64,000 nt of DNA, taken from positions 3,006,023-3,070,022 of the forward strand of contig JAQFVV010000012.1 in NCBI GenBank assembly GCA_028023455.1. Direction: 5' to 3'. This document shows, one piece after another, positions 26,145 to 36,654 of this stretch. The notes under the pieces were generated by a model. It made no database searches, was not told the DNA's origin, and saw only the letters and a program-made list of their open reading frames with translations. The position numbers were made by a program, and so were the translations under genes. How positions within the stretch are numbered: position 1 is the first letter of the stretch; each line of letters opens with the position of its first letter. This stretch comes from Epiperipatus broadwayi. Its lineage: Eukaryota; Onychophora; Udeonychophora; Euonychophora; Peripatidae.

Positions 26145-26350
26145 CAATGGTCTGTTCTTAATCAGACTGGTCTACATTTTGTGTTGAATTATTCCTATCT
26201 TTATTTTGTGATAGAATTAGTCTGGTCTTCAATCTGTAATTCAGTCTAGTTCATTCTTTATTCCTGAGTCCAGTCTTCATTTTGTGACTGAGTTATTCTG
26301 CTTTTACACTCTTGAATCTGTAAGTCATTCCAGTCTTCATTTTGTGTGGT
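26145..26350. repeat. degenerate minisatellite
   Basis: Blocks close to CAGTCTTCATTTTGTGA and GGTCTACATTTTGTGTTGA recur about five times (near 26165, 26195, 26221, 26272 and 26330), separated by GAATTATTC/GAGTTATTC-type links. Unit length is roughly 55-60 bp with strong divergence. Non-coding. Confidence 0.7.
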
Positions 26351-26578
26351 TACATTATTCATTGCTCCAGAGATTCAGAAATGTAAGGACAAATAGAACC
26401 ATTCATTACTGCTGTGAAAAATATTACTGCAGAAGCTTTAGATCTAGAAACATGTGGTTCTAGATTGGTTTAGAAGTGTTCAGCTGGTTTCAGGCCCCAA
26501 TGTCCTCCCAAAATCAGCTGTACTGTCTGAACCCTCACTTGAAACTGATGCCAAAATAGTGAAATAGACACTGCTGCA

Positions 26579-26606
26579 AACTCTCTCTCTCTCTCTCTCT
26601 CTCTCC
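26579..26606. repeat. (CT)n microsatellite
   Basis: About 14 CT units. They give the Arg-Glu run of the accidental 63-codon minus ORF at 26470-26661, which I do not consider a gene. Confidence 0.95.
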
Positions 26607-26884
26607 CATTGTTAAGACAAAGGAATGGAAAACAAGTCATTGATGGGGACCAAAAAGCCAACTAGTTGGAAACTGCCAATCATAAAAACCTAGGTAAAGA
26701 TATTTTGATACTTGTCTATAGACACTTTATATTTATTCTAAATGAACTTTAACAAAGGACTATAATAGAATTTAGCCTGCACTAATTATTTATAAATTTC
26801 TGTGTAAATTTTTATTATATTGTTTTATATTATGTTAAATATGTCTGGGCATGAATAAATATTAGTGTTTGCTAAAGTGTTATT

Positions 26885-27330
26885 TGGTTTATTCTCTCTC
26901 TCTCTTTCTTGTCACTGCATCCCCAATTATTTAAAGAAAGAAATATTTATCTCTGTGGTAAGTTAATTGCTGGATCCCTGATTAAGAGTATGAGCTAGTC
27001 TGGGATATGTCAAGAGTTAGATTGTGTGCTTGTTATCTGAAGCATGCTGACTCTATAACATATGGTTATCTAGTATCTCAGTTTGATCCTCAAACAAATA
27101 AAATGTTTAGGATGGCAGGGGTTTGATTCCAGCAGTCAAGGTGGGCCACGGTCATGAAATGTAATTGTTATTCTTTGTATAGCTTGATCTGGTCATGTGT
27201 GTTATTAATGGCTATGTTATGAATGAACTTCTACTCCTCTGATTAAAGGTCTGGCTGTTGCTGCAGTCACAAAGTTGCCAAAAAGTAGTTACAAAATTTT
27301 AAAACTTGCAATAAATGTGCAACTTCGGAG
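26885..27330 (+). repeat. possible tRNA-like SINE remnant
   Basis: This stretch is less AT-rich than its surroundings. It contains two B-box-like strings, CAGTTTGATCCTC (about 27078) and GGGTTTGATTCCAG (about 27119), the first preceded by a tRNA-like run of about 70 bases. No second copy in the window confirms it. No tail or target-site duplication was recognised. Tentative. Confidence 0.3.
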
Positions 27331-27864
27331 AGACTCTGTTATATATATATTGTACCGTTTATTTATATGGTACAAATATATTGGCATCTGGTAAGATATT
27401 TAAAAGCTAAAAAAAAAGTAAATTTAGCGATCTTTTAAAAGAAAAACATTTTTAGATTTTTCTGATTAGTATAATTTATTTTTAAAAAAAAACATACAAT
27501 GAAAGTTAAAATTGTTGTCGTATTTTTTTTTTATGTCATTAAAAATAAAAGTTAAATTGGAAACAATAAATGACATACAGATTACTGATCCAGATAAAGT
27601 AAAAATTCCAAAAGTAAAAAGATTACAATTAGAAAAATATTTTTAATAATTAAAGATGGCAGAATTATGCTAAAAAAATAATAACTTTATAACTTAAATT
27701 TAAGAGAAAGTGTAGAAGATTATTATCTTATATGCTGATAAAAGAATGAACAAAATATATATGCAGAAGTTTCAAAACTGAATTGGGGTATAAAAGGAGG
27801 AGGACAATCTTGATTTGGTCTTCTCTATACATTCTAGTTACATGTCTTAAAGCTGGAGGTTTCC
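27331..27864. other. AT-rich DNA with no recognised feature
   Basis: Short TA run near 27344; A/T runs; no ORF beyond the antisense one discussed under the adjacent duplication. Confidence 0.5.
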
Positions 27865-28146
27865 GTGAGCATAACCTGTAGCAGTAATAGATGTCTGCAC
27901 AGGTATGCCACTTGCAGTACCTAGTCGTCAAGCAAGCAATGGAGACGGGCCTTGTGAAGACCGCTTTTTGCAATAAAAGGGTTGTGACAACCATGCCTTT
28001 TCTTTGTGAGCATAACCTGTGGCAGGAATATACGTCTGCACAGATATGCCATTTGCAGTACCTAGTTGTCAAACAAGCAATGGAAATGGGCCCTGTGAAG
28101 ACTGCTTTTTGCAATAAAAGGGTCATGACAGCCATGCCTTTTCTCT
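27865..28146. repeat. 141-bp tandem duplication, frame-preserving
   Basis: Two units (27865-28005 and 28006-28146) start GTGAGCATAACCTGTRGCAG and differ at a modest number of scattered positions. The period of 141 is 47 codons. As a result the minus-strand ORF 27728-28135 (135 aa) carries a 47-residue internal repeat, with TRYCKWH and CADVY/CADIY blocks in each copy, and a plus-strand ORF (27891-28154, 87 aa) is also open. The protein matches no family I know. Openness on both strands suggests composition and duplication rather than selection, but a small duplicated peptide gene is not excluded. Confidence 0.85.
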
Positions 28147-28835
28147 GGTTATAGAACGGAACAATAATGGAAGATGCCAGCAGATGAAACCGATGGAAAT
28201 TTTAGGAGCTAGGGATCACAAAAACACACACCAACTTATCGGTAAGTTAAGAGTAACTTTTCCCAATTGTGACAAAGTTTTCAAACAATTATAAAAATTG
28301 ATATCAAAATAATCCCGATCAAGACTTCAAAATTTATTCTTCAAGAGACTCTTGTGTACCTAAGAACTATAATCATTGAACTGTTTTTTATTATTAATTA
28401 ATTCATATCTAGATTAGTGTGTGTGTCATCTTTCCAATTAATTAAATCATAATGTTTTTATTTTTTATTATTTATATTTTAATTTGTTAAAATAAAAATC
28501 TTGATTTCTAATACCCCTATTCATTGTATGTTATTAATGATTATTAATAAATTTATTAAAGTTAATTATGATTTGAAAATATAATTTACCTTGCCAACAC
28601 TGTATCGAAACTCAATCCTCCAGAGTTTCTAGATAATTTTGTCATAGCTAAATAAATAAAAAAAGGATGTTTGCCAGTGGATTCTAATATAGAATTCTGG
28701 CACCTTTCAAATAAATTAAAAGCTGGCTTACTTTATCCCATTATTTTAGTCGAGTACAAGTAGTTAACTCGTTCAAAACACCAAATAAGTAGTGGACATT
28801 ACAATATATATATAGATATATATATAGTACTTATT

Positions 28836-28867
<32 letters not shown>

Positions 28868-28882
28868 AGTGTAATAACACTC
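28147..28882. other. AT-rich DNA; TA tracts near 28805-28866
   Basis: Includes TA-rich tracts with a loose inverted ACTTATTACATAT / ATATAATAAGT pair around 28831-28870. Otherwise no recognised feature. Confidence 0.5.
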
Positions 28883-28972
28883 ATGGAAGTTGCCTTGACA
28901 ACACTTTGAAATTGTTGATCGTTATTGATATTGGGATTGTCTAAGTGTTGATTGGTTTTTAATGATATATAT
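28883..28972 (+). repeat. dispersed repeat X, copy 1
   Basis: The block from about AGTTGCCTTGACAACA to GTGTTGATTGGTTTTTAATG is matched in reverse complement at 33083-33170. Both copies are edged by TA-rich tracts. About 90 bp, non-coding, family unknown. Confidence 0.75.
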
Positions 28973-29464
28973 TTAGTTAAATGATTACTTTCATACATAC
29001 AATACTTTATTTCAGAATAAAATTGTTCTTTAGTCTAGATAAAATGTAAGCAGTTGAACTTTTGCAAAGGGATTCATAAAGTGTTTTAATGCTAAAAGTG
29101 AGACAATTTATGATATTAAATTCAGTTATTGCTTTTTAAATTCATTTGTATTTTTTTCCATAAGCTTAAATTGAGTTAAAAAATACAATTCAAAAATATT
29201 GCCAATATTTCAAATATATTTAAATTTCTAATTTGATTTAATTGATCAAAAATTATTGAACAATAAGTTTAATGATTAAAATATCTAAAATGATTTTTTA
29301 TAATAATGTGACAATATTTTTTTGAATTTTTTTCTTCATATATATATATATATATATAATAGCTAAGACTTATAATCAAAGAATCAGCCATTTTATATAC
29401 TATAAATTGATATATATATATAAAACTTGAAGGATTTTTCAGTCTATATTCATCCTCCACTCCA

Positions 29465-29860
29465 TCTTAAACAATCGATACACATAATCACATATATGAA
29501 AAAAAGATAGATGATTCCAAATGTATACATATTTTAGGCAGAACTAGAACTTACCAATTAGGACAGATCATAATCTCCCACACATATATACAATCAGATC
29601 TAAGTTTATATTAACATAGCAATTTCTTAAACTTTAATGGACAGGCACAATCTTCTTGTCCCTCCAACTATTCAACCAACCATTTCATTGATAAATCAAT
29701 GATGGAATGCTAAAATTGCTTGGGGGATTTGATACTGCAGTCGTAATGATATAAACACTACATCAATCTAACCCCTCATTTTATGAGACCATTACATATC
29801 TTGGGCTAAACTTATAAATGTAATCTATTTCTTAGACTATATGTAATTAACCTATTCATT
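29465..29860 (+). repeat. dispersed repeat family F, copy a
   Basis: Family F is recognised by ordered blocks: CACATATATGAAAAAAAGATA, TGATCTCCAATATACATA-like, GATCATAATCTCCCACACATATAT, TTTATATTAA.ATAGCAA and CTTTAATGGACAGGC, then CCATTTCATTGA and TCTAACCCCTCA. Copy a has all of these with moderate decay. No ORF spans it. Other copies lie at 31.5, 31.9, 43.9, 48.7 and 55.8 kb. Confidence 0.75.
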
Positions 29861-29952
29861 GAGTGTACTTATATAGAAAACATTCAGGACACTGACTGAC
29901 TAGTAATTATATATATATATACAGAGTGTAAATATACAATTATATATATATA

Positions 29953-30121
29953 TACAGAGTGTAAATATACAATTTTAATAATATTATTGTATCAAATATA
30001 ATTTCAAAGTTTTCATGTCTTATTCATGATAAAGTCGAGAGTATACTCAGTACAATTATATTTATTAAAATTTTATATTTAAACTCTGTATAAGTATAAT
30101 TTTACATTAATATCTAGAATA
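29953..30121. repeat. fold-back repeat, copy 2 (TATCTAGAAT family)
   Basis: The left arm TACAGAGTGTAAATATACAA.. (29953-30000) pairs imperfectly with the right arm at about 30041-30091. The loop contains TTTTCATGTCTT, and the right edge ends TTAATATCTAGAAT as in copy 1 at 24.8 kb. The left end is preceded by a partial direct duplication of TATACAGAGTGTAAATATAC (29919-29972). Another bare TTAATATCTAGAATG lies near 30190. Confidence 0.75.
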
Positions 30122-30189
30122 AACATTTATTAATAACATTCTCACAGCGTCTGCGCAATTAGCTTAACAGGCTGTCATTCTATTGTAAT

Positions 30190-30312
30190 TAATATCTAGA
30201 ATGACAATACAAATAAAATGCCCGTTAATTAAAAATTATTCTAATAACAATAAAAATAATAAATATAATGGTAATTAACTATTATATACTGTCTTTCAAT
30301 CTGCAGACATAT
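30190..30312 (-). mobile_element. Penelope-like element 3'-tail fragment
   Basis: Contains GTAATTAACTATTATATACTGTCTTTCAATCTGCAGA, nearly identical to the end of the Penelope copy at 33413-33480. It also contains CCGTTAATTAAAAA, shared with the Penelope fragment near 48262. Only non-coding 3' sequence remains. Confidence 0.6.
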
Positions 30313-31549
30313 ATTCAATAATGTAAAGTATAATAAAAATATTAATATTATGTTAGTGTCTTATTAAATTAGATACAAAACTGAGTAAGAGTTTATTTTA
30401 TTTAAACATTATAAATATTGTGTAGGTGTAGAAAATGTTTTCGAAATGTTAATTTAATTATTTAGAAATTAGTTGATTTAAATAGAAAATCATTTTATTT
30501 TAACGTAGATTTACATTACCGTGTGTAGTGGTTGATTAGTAAAGATATATCATAAATTAGGTATTTATGGATTTGAATTTGGTTTCTCCCAATAATAAAT
30601 TAAATAGATATCTTAGGCGTATATCATTGTTGAGGACAGTGATATATGATTTCATTGCTTATTGCAGTGTACTTTGGAATAGTGAATAGATTTGGGTGAT
30701 GTCTGATTTGATGTTGTTTGCCTTCTTTTGTTTTAAATATTATATGAATCAATTAGATTTTTAAATATTATATGAATCAATTAGACTTTAATAGATTATT
30801 AATATTTTATTATAGTGTAGTGGACAATCTAAATAATTATGTATAGAAAATATTGTTATTTACTAGTGTGATCAATAACTGAGCTAGATAATTTTACACA
30901 GACTATAACAGAGTTACTATTTATTAATGCATGTTTTGCTCTGTTACAAATAATATTTAAATTGTAAGATCATTTCTTCATAATCTTTTATTTCCATGTA
31001 GTGTCAGTAATAAATGGTTGCCTAAAAATCTGTAGATCAGTTTTTTTTATTATGTTACAAATGTTGACTGAACAAATATATAGAGAGAGTGAGGTAGAAA
31101 ATCCATTATCATTGTTACATAGTAGCTATCCAATTCTATCTGATGATGATCATATACTTGTGGCAAATATTACAAAGTGCCAAAGCAACTTTGGGGCTGT
31201 TATAAAATGGCACTTTGCATTTAGGCTAGATCTATATTATTATGAATGACTTCTCAATTCTGATAAATAGTAAAGTTTTTATATTATCATCCCATATTAT
31301 TATCAATATCTTATTACAAAATGGCGACCAATGACTGGACTATGTTTTATTCAGATTATATTGATCATTTTCCAGCATCATTATTTTTATCACATCATAC
31401 AATATAAGCAAATAGGAATTGCATGTAAGTATTTTTATACTCAAGACAGAATAATATAGTAATGACAAAAAAAAATCAGATGTTTATAGTTTTAATATCA
31501 TCATGCCTATTGTTGATATTGATTATATTAAAAAATATATTAGATATAT
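30313..31549. other. AT-rich DNA; one short tandem duplication
   Basis: A block of about 31 bp (TTTTAAATATTATATGAATC..) is duplicated at about 30733-30787. The 82-codon ORF at 31001-31249 has no domain I recognise; it contains a short inverted pair CAAAGTGCC / GGCACTTTG. Nothing else. Confidence 0.5.
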
Positions 31550-31880
31550 AACATGACCACATACATGTAAAAAAGATAAATGATCTCCAAAATATATATT
31601 TTGTGCTGAACTACTACTCATCAGTTGGTCAGGATCATTATCTTGACACATAAATATAATCAGTGCTTGAATACTATTAAGATAGAAAATCTTCAAACTT
31701 AAGTGAATAAGTTTTGATCTTCTCTCCTCTCCAACTCTTCATCAATCCATCTGATTGAAAAATCTGATGATGGTATGTTCAATGCCCTTGCTTTGCCAAT
31801 TTTATTATCCTACACATGTTGACCAAAAGTCAATCTGACGCCTCATAAGTAGGAATTTAAGATTAATTAAATCAACAGAA
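31550..31880 (+). repeat. dispersed repeat family F, copy b
   Basis: Family F blocks in order: AACATGACCACATACATGTA, GATAAATGATCTCCAAAATA, ACTCATCAGTTGGTCAGGATC, ATAATCAGTGCTTGA, TTAAGATAGA and CCATCTGATTGAAAA, and a distal GACGCCTCATAAGTAGGA-type end. Lies immediately before the palindromic copy. Confidence 0.75.
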
Positions 31881-31900
31881 GAGGCATGGGAGCAATGTAA

Positions 31901-32449
31901 GTATACTATATATATACTTAAGCTAGGGGTGATTAAAAGAAATTTGAATCCAGACTTTCAAGTTCCCTTCAGTCATCCTATCCATCTTATACAACTGATA
32001 CACATGTCCACACATATGTGGAAAAGATAAATAATCTCCAATACACATAGTTTGTGCTGAATCAGCACTCAACCATTGATTCCGATTATTTCTCTCACAC
32101 ATATATAATCAGTGTTCAGTTTACATTAAGATAGCAAATCACATTTTAATGGATATGCTGAAAAGTTGGAGAGTAGGAAAGATTGAAGCCTATCTATTAA
32201 AGTTTTGGAATTTATTATCTTAATATAAACTGAGCACTGATTATATATATATATATATGGGGGGGGGGAGATGATAATCCGGAACACTGGTTTAGCACAA
32301 AATACGTATATTGGAGAACATTTATCTTTTTCATATGTATGTGGTCATGTGCATCGGTTTTATAAGATGGAGTCGATAACTGAAGGAAACTTAAAAATGG
32401 GTTCAAGTCTTCTCTAATTGCATCTAGCTTAAGTATATATACTATACTT
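31901..32449. repeat. 549-bp palindrome of family F
   Basis: The outer ends TATATATACTTAAGCTA (31907 on) and TAGCTTAAGTATATATA (about 32424-32440) are exact complements. Inside, the left arm is a plus-strand family F copy (about 31940-32140) and the right arm a minus-strand copy (about 32218-32415: AAACTGAGCACTGATTATAT, TGTGGTCATGTGCATCGG and others). The centre is near 32200. The minus ORF 32215-32493 is an accidental frame across the right arm. Either an inverted duplication or an element that is palindromic by nature. Confidence 0.85.
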
Positions 32450-33082
32450 TTATTTAAATATAACAAATAAATAAATGCTTTTAAATTAATCATATTGCAT
32501 TACTAATCTATAACAAGATTTTCTATAAAGGTATAGCAAAGTTTAACACTTGATTTAAATTCCACTCATTCATATTCTCAAATTATCTCAATTGTTTGTT
32601 AAAATCTTGTTTACGTTCATTTATTTTGTTACAAATTTACGCCATTTAAACTAAAATTATCTATATATTTTAAACTCTGATAAATCATTTTCTTGACTAG
32701 TGAATTATTATTTTTTTACTTGTTTCCATTACAAACCTATGTGAAGTTTTTATTATTATTAAAATAACATTAAAATATTATATGAAACTTAAAATATTTA
32801 AAAGTATTCCATACATCAAATAATAATAAATAATATATATATATATAATGTTTTTATATCAATAGTTCTGATCTAGTAGTATAAATATTTTATCATTATG
32901 ACTTATAGTATCCATTCCTTTTCCATAATTATAATACAAATCTCTAGAATATGGGAATATTTGAGTTACGGATTAATAATGATATTCGAAATTTTTTTTA
33001 AAAAGCACAAAATTACTTATATGATATTTAAATAAATGTTAACAGACATTTTCAATTTACTGCGTATATATATATATAAACA
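32450..33082. other. AT-rich DNA with no recognised feature
   Basis: Short TA runs near 32835 and 33066; nothing else seen. Confidence 0.55.
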
Positions 33083-33170
33083 TTAAAAACTAGTCAACAC
33101 TTAAATACTCCCAATATCGATAACAATCAAACAATTTCAAACTATTGTCAAGACAACCTCCTTTTAACTA
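33083..33170 (-). repeat. dispersed repeat X, copy 2 (inverted)
   Basis: Reverse complement of 28883-28972. Shared landmarks are CATTAAAAACTAGTCAACAC, CAATATCGATAACAATCAA and GTCAAGACAACCTCC. TA-rich flanks on both sides suggest a small TIR or TA-targeting element, but the boundaries are unclear. Confidence 0.75.
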
Positions 33171-33599
33171 TATATTTATATATATATATTAGTGGTTACA
33201 ACTTAAAAGTGTTTGAAAATTTAAATGAAGCTTGATTTTGAAGAAAGCATATTTTGTTTTTAAACAGCACTATAATAAAAAGATTTATAGAAGCAATTAA
33301 GATTTGATAAGCATATTTCATCATCATTTATTTTGTTAAAAAATATTTAAAATTCAATTAGATGGCAGATATACCAAATAATTTATCAAGCTTTAATTAA
33401 AGATATATATATATATATAATAACAAAAATAATAAACGTAATGGTAATCAATTATTACATATAGTCTTTCAATCTGCAGAAGTACTTTTGGTTAGTTTCT
33501 TAACCCTCCTCAACTGTTGTTAAATTCAAAAAATATAAGGAAATCAAATGTTATAAACCCAAATTCCATGTATTCCGAATTTTAACATTAGCAGCTTGT

Positions 33600-33845
33600 C
33601 TATTAAAACTGCTTCATTAATGTTTTTCTATTATAGTCTCTCCCTTCAATATCAAACTTAAATTTATATTTACATGTCCTTTCATGATGCATAAAATCAA
33701 GCAGTCATTAAATGATTATTATTTTTACTTATCACATGCTTGCATAATAATTTGTGTTCCTTTAATCTTTTCTCAATACTGCATCTTGATTCATCTATAT
33801 ATGATAACATATATCCACAAAAAATTTGCTACACAACATTACTTT
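33600..33845 (-). pseudogene. PLE GIY-YIG endonuclease remnant (minus copy)
   Basis: Minus-strand translation gives YIDESRCSIEKRLKEHKLLC, then VISKNNNHLMTA and a stop. This matches the YIGETGRS.EKRLKEHK core of PLE GIY-YIG domains, and the plus-strand remnant at 36655-37075 matches it base for base over long stretches. Stops follow NHLMTA and recur downstream. The 3' UTR (33400-33600) includes a TTGAGGAGGGTTAAGAAACT block shared with other PLE fragments in the window. Confidence 0.75.
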
Positions 33846-34198
33846 TTTGCTTGACAGGTGTAATAATTTTAAAAATATTCACTAACTTATTAATGTTATT
33901 TGTAACGCAAAATGAAACATTAAACACATCTTTATATATCTATAAAAATTTTCACTTAATCATTTGAAATATATGGAATAAATATTCATTTTTTATTGTC
34001 AATCTTCAACTCCTTTAAAGCATTATAACTCCTTTTAAATTGACTTAAAGTATCTATTCAATCTTATAACCAACTTCAAGCAACTCCTTGGCAAATATCT
34101 CAACATTTTTTAAGTTATCACACTGGTAATGACATAATTTTTCATTACAAAACAAAAAAAAAAACCCTTTTGCATTATTGCTACTTTCGATTTACAAT

Positions 34199-34950
34199 TT
34201 ATATATCCCCTTTTTGCAATGGTTTCATTATTAATTTATAATTTAACATACTATTATCTCTTGTAATAAATAAATCCAAATACTTAGTACTTTTGTCCTG
34301 TACTTTTTCAATAGTCCATTTGAAACTATTCAAATTATTTAATTCATCTACAAGCAAATTTATAGTAATTGTATTTCCACAAATGAAAACATCATCCACA
34401 TATCTTTTGTAAATTTTAATATCATTTAAAGTACATATATCTAAAATACTATTTTCATATATAGACAAAACAAAATTAAAAACTTGTGCAATAAAGGGCA
34501 AAATCATAGGCCAACCTTTAGACATTTTATAATATTTACCCTCAAAAAAAGCAACAACGTTATCATCAAAAATTTTAAAGAACCAATAATAAATTTTATA
34601 ACATATTTACAAATATATTTACTTTTTAATGCATGTTCAGTTATTTCTATGGAATCTGCTCTATCAATAAAATGATACATTTCTGTCACATCTAATGAAG
34701 CAATAACAGCAGTCTCATCAATCACTATGTTTTTAATGCTATCTACAAAATCAAACATTGAAGCAATAGTATTTTCCCCAAATCCTAAAGCCTCTTGTTG
34801 CAACTTACCAATATATTTAGAAGTCTGATGCATAAATGAATCACCAAAATCATAAATAATTTGCAAAGGATTAACTTCTTTGTGTAGTTTTATATTTTCA
34901 AAAATACAAAAACATATAGCATGGGGAAGGATATATCTTATCATACACAT
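34199..34950 (-). pseudogene. PLE reverse transcriptase, frameshifted
   Basis: The first segment (34504-34950) contains IASLDVTEMYHFID, the RT motif A with its aspartate, after a KYIGKLQQEALGF block. The second segment (34199-34525) contains MSKGWPMILPFIAQVFNFVL (the B' motif, normally SGLPMGSPLSP-like) and KRYVDDVFICG (YVDDVF at 34385-34402, catalytic motif C), then a TIEKVQDKSTKYLDLFITRD block typical of PLE RTs. The two segments overlap in different frames around 34504-34525, and a T-run in the coding strand next to FEGKYYK is the likely frameshift site. Motif B' has lost its usual serine-glycine-proline pattern, so the enzyme is probably dead. Confidence 0.9.
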
Positions 34951-35088
34951 TATTATTTATGGCTTTATTCTTAGTTTTTTTAAAAATATTGTTAATAAAT
35001 TTTATTGTTTGACCATCTATAATATATTCTTAAATAAAATATAAAAACAAAACCAAGTTTATCCATTTACACTTCAACTTTCTCAATA

Positions 35089-36068
35089 CACCTGGGTCTC
35101 ATTTTATGCGGATTATTTTAATGCGATTTTGAAGTTATGTAATTCATGTTTCTTCTTAATATCTTTCATATTTCACTATATTTATTAGATATCAAGAAAT
35201 CTAAATTATTAATAACTTATTTTCACTTGAAATACATTTTTTTCCAAAAATTATAACATTATATTGGCAGTTAACATGAATATGGCCTGAAACTATATTT
35301 GTAATTTTAGCTTCTATGTAAATAACCTATTTATACTAATGAGTAAATAATAATAATAGATTTATACTTACATATAAAAATATCGCAATAAATATTCAAA
35401 CAAATTAAACTTTTAAAATGTATATTTTGTTATATATAACTGAAATAAATAATCTTTTAGATTTTTAAATAAAAAACCAAGATTTTATAAACTGCAAATA
35501 ATCTTTCTAATGATAATGTATAATTTTTTTGTTTTGATTATAATCTTATTTTTTAAATATAGAAACAGGAAACCATTAACACAGCATAAGACTGAAAGTG
35601 GCGCTAGTTGTACATCACAACATGAATAAAAATAAAGTGGCTAACAGGTTTCTCTGGGCATAATTGCTGATAGATTCTTGCCTCTGTTTAAGGAGAAGCT
35701 ACAATACATCACATTACATCGAGTCTGATTTCTTTCCAGTTTACAAACTAACACTAGTGGTAATAATTAAAATGTGTATGAAAAATGTAAAATTATATAC
35801 TGTGATTAATAAAAAAGTAAAAAAAGTTTGTCTTGTATTAATATTTTTCAAATATTTGAAATTTTTTATTAGTCTTACTTTATTTGCTTATTTTTTTAAT
35901 GCAAATTTTAAAGTAATTTTTCTTTGTTGATTTGCTTTTATGCGAATTCTGAAAATTACAGACCCTATCCCCCATTTTTCAAGATAAATTAAGTCTATTT
36001 TTGTGCAATTTTTTTTAATGTGCGTTTTCTGTGGAACCTATCTACCACATAAAATGAGACCCAGGTTG
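35089..36068. mobile_element. 980-bp TIR element (Tigger/pogo-like MITE) nested in PLE
   Basis: The left end CACCTGGGTCTCATTTTATG at 35089-35108 is mirrored by CATAAAATGAGACCCAGGTTG at 36048-36068, a 20-bp imperfect TIR. Each end is directly flanked by TA (35087-35088 and 36069-36070), the target duplication of Tc1/mariner/pogo elements. Sub-terminal sequence near the right end, with GTGCGTTTTCTGTGGAACC, recalls Tigger-type elements. No transposase is encoded; the 88-codon ORF at 35664-35930 is low-complexity. It interrupts the PLE, so it is the younger insertion. Confidence 0.82.
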
Positions 36069-36069
36069 T

Positions 36070-36640
36070 ATACTGACATTTTGTCATTGAGTACATTCAC
36101 ATCCATTTATCTTCTTTCAAACAAATCATATTATCAGTTTTAAGCTTCTTTTTAAATTCCAAAATCACCAGTTCCCATGAATTTTCATACGGATTCACAT
36201 TATATTTATGACAATTAGTTTTATTTATAATTACATTAGCAATATAACTACTACCAGTAATTATTTCAAACAAATTTTGAACAGCTGCAATTAGTTCCAA
36301 ATTATAATTATCCCAAGTACCACCAACATATTTAGCTTCATGACTTGAAACATATTTCTGAATCAAATATGTATATATATTTCTCTGACAAATTAACATA
36401 ATTCATATCATTATAAGTTTGTGGATACTTCTTATTAAGTAAAAAAATCAGTTTTTGTTTCAAATTCATTATGTAATTTAAGTTCGAATAATTTCATTTA
36501 AATCTATTTTCACAAACAAATTTATATTCATCCCAATCACACTATCCATTTGAAATTATTAAATATTCAATTGATTTCAAATATGTCCAAATATTAAAGA
36601 GTTCTTTTTTATATTTATTAAATACATTATTTAAAATTAT
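36070..36640 (-). pseudogene. PLE N-terminal coding part
   Basis: The largest open piece is 36097-36399 (100 codons). Nearly open reading continues upstream to about 36640 with isolated stops (DKLKSIILNNVFNKYKKELF type sequence). It lies on the same strand as, and directly before, the RT once the 980-bp insertion is skipped. I assign it by position and strand; the sequence itself shows no domain I can name. Confidence 0.6.
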
Positions 36641-36654
36641 TGATTTTAACTTGT

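Larger units (their letters stand above)
33395..36650 (-). mobile_element. Penelope-like retroelement (PLE), decayed, minus strand
   Basis: Read on the minus strand from about 36650 to 33395: an N-terminal coding part (about 36640-36070), a reverse transcriptase (34950-34199), a GIY-YIG endonuclease (about 33840-33600) and a 3' UTR ending near 33400. RT followed by GIY-YIG is the hallmark of Penelope-like elements. Stops and frameshifts occur throughout, and a 980-bp TIR element (35089-36068) splits the coding region. An inverted second copy of the GIY-YIG/3' end lies directly beyond the N-terminal end (36655-37075, plus). Shadow ORFs: 34484-34675, 33740-33967, 35664-35930. Confidence 0.88.
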
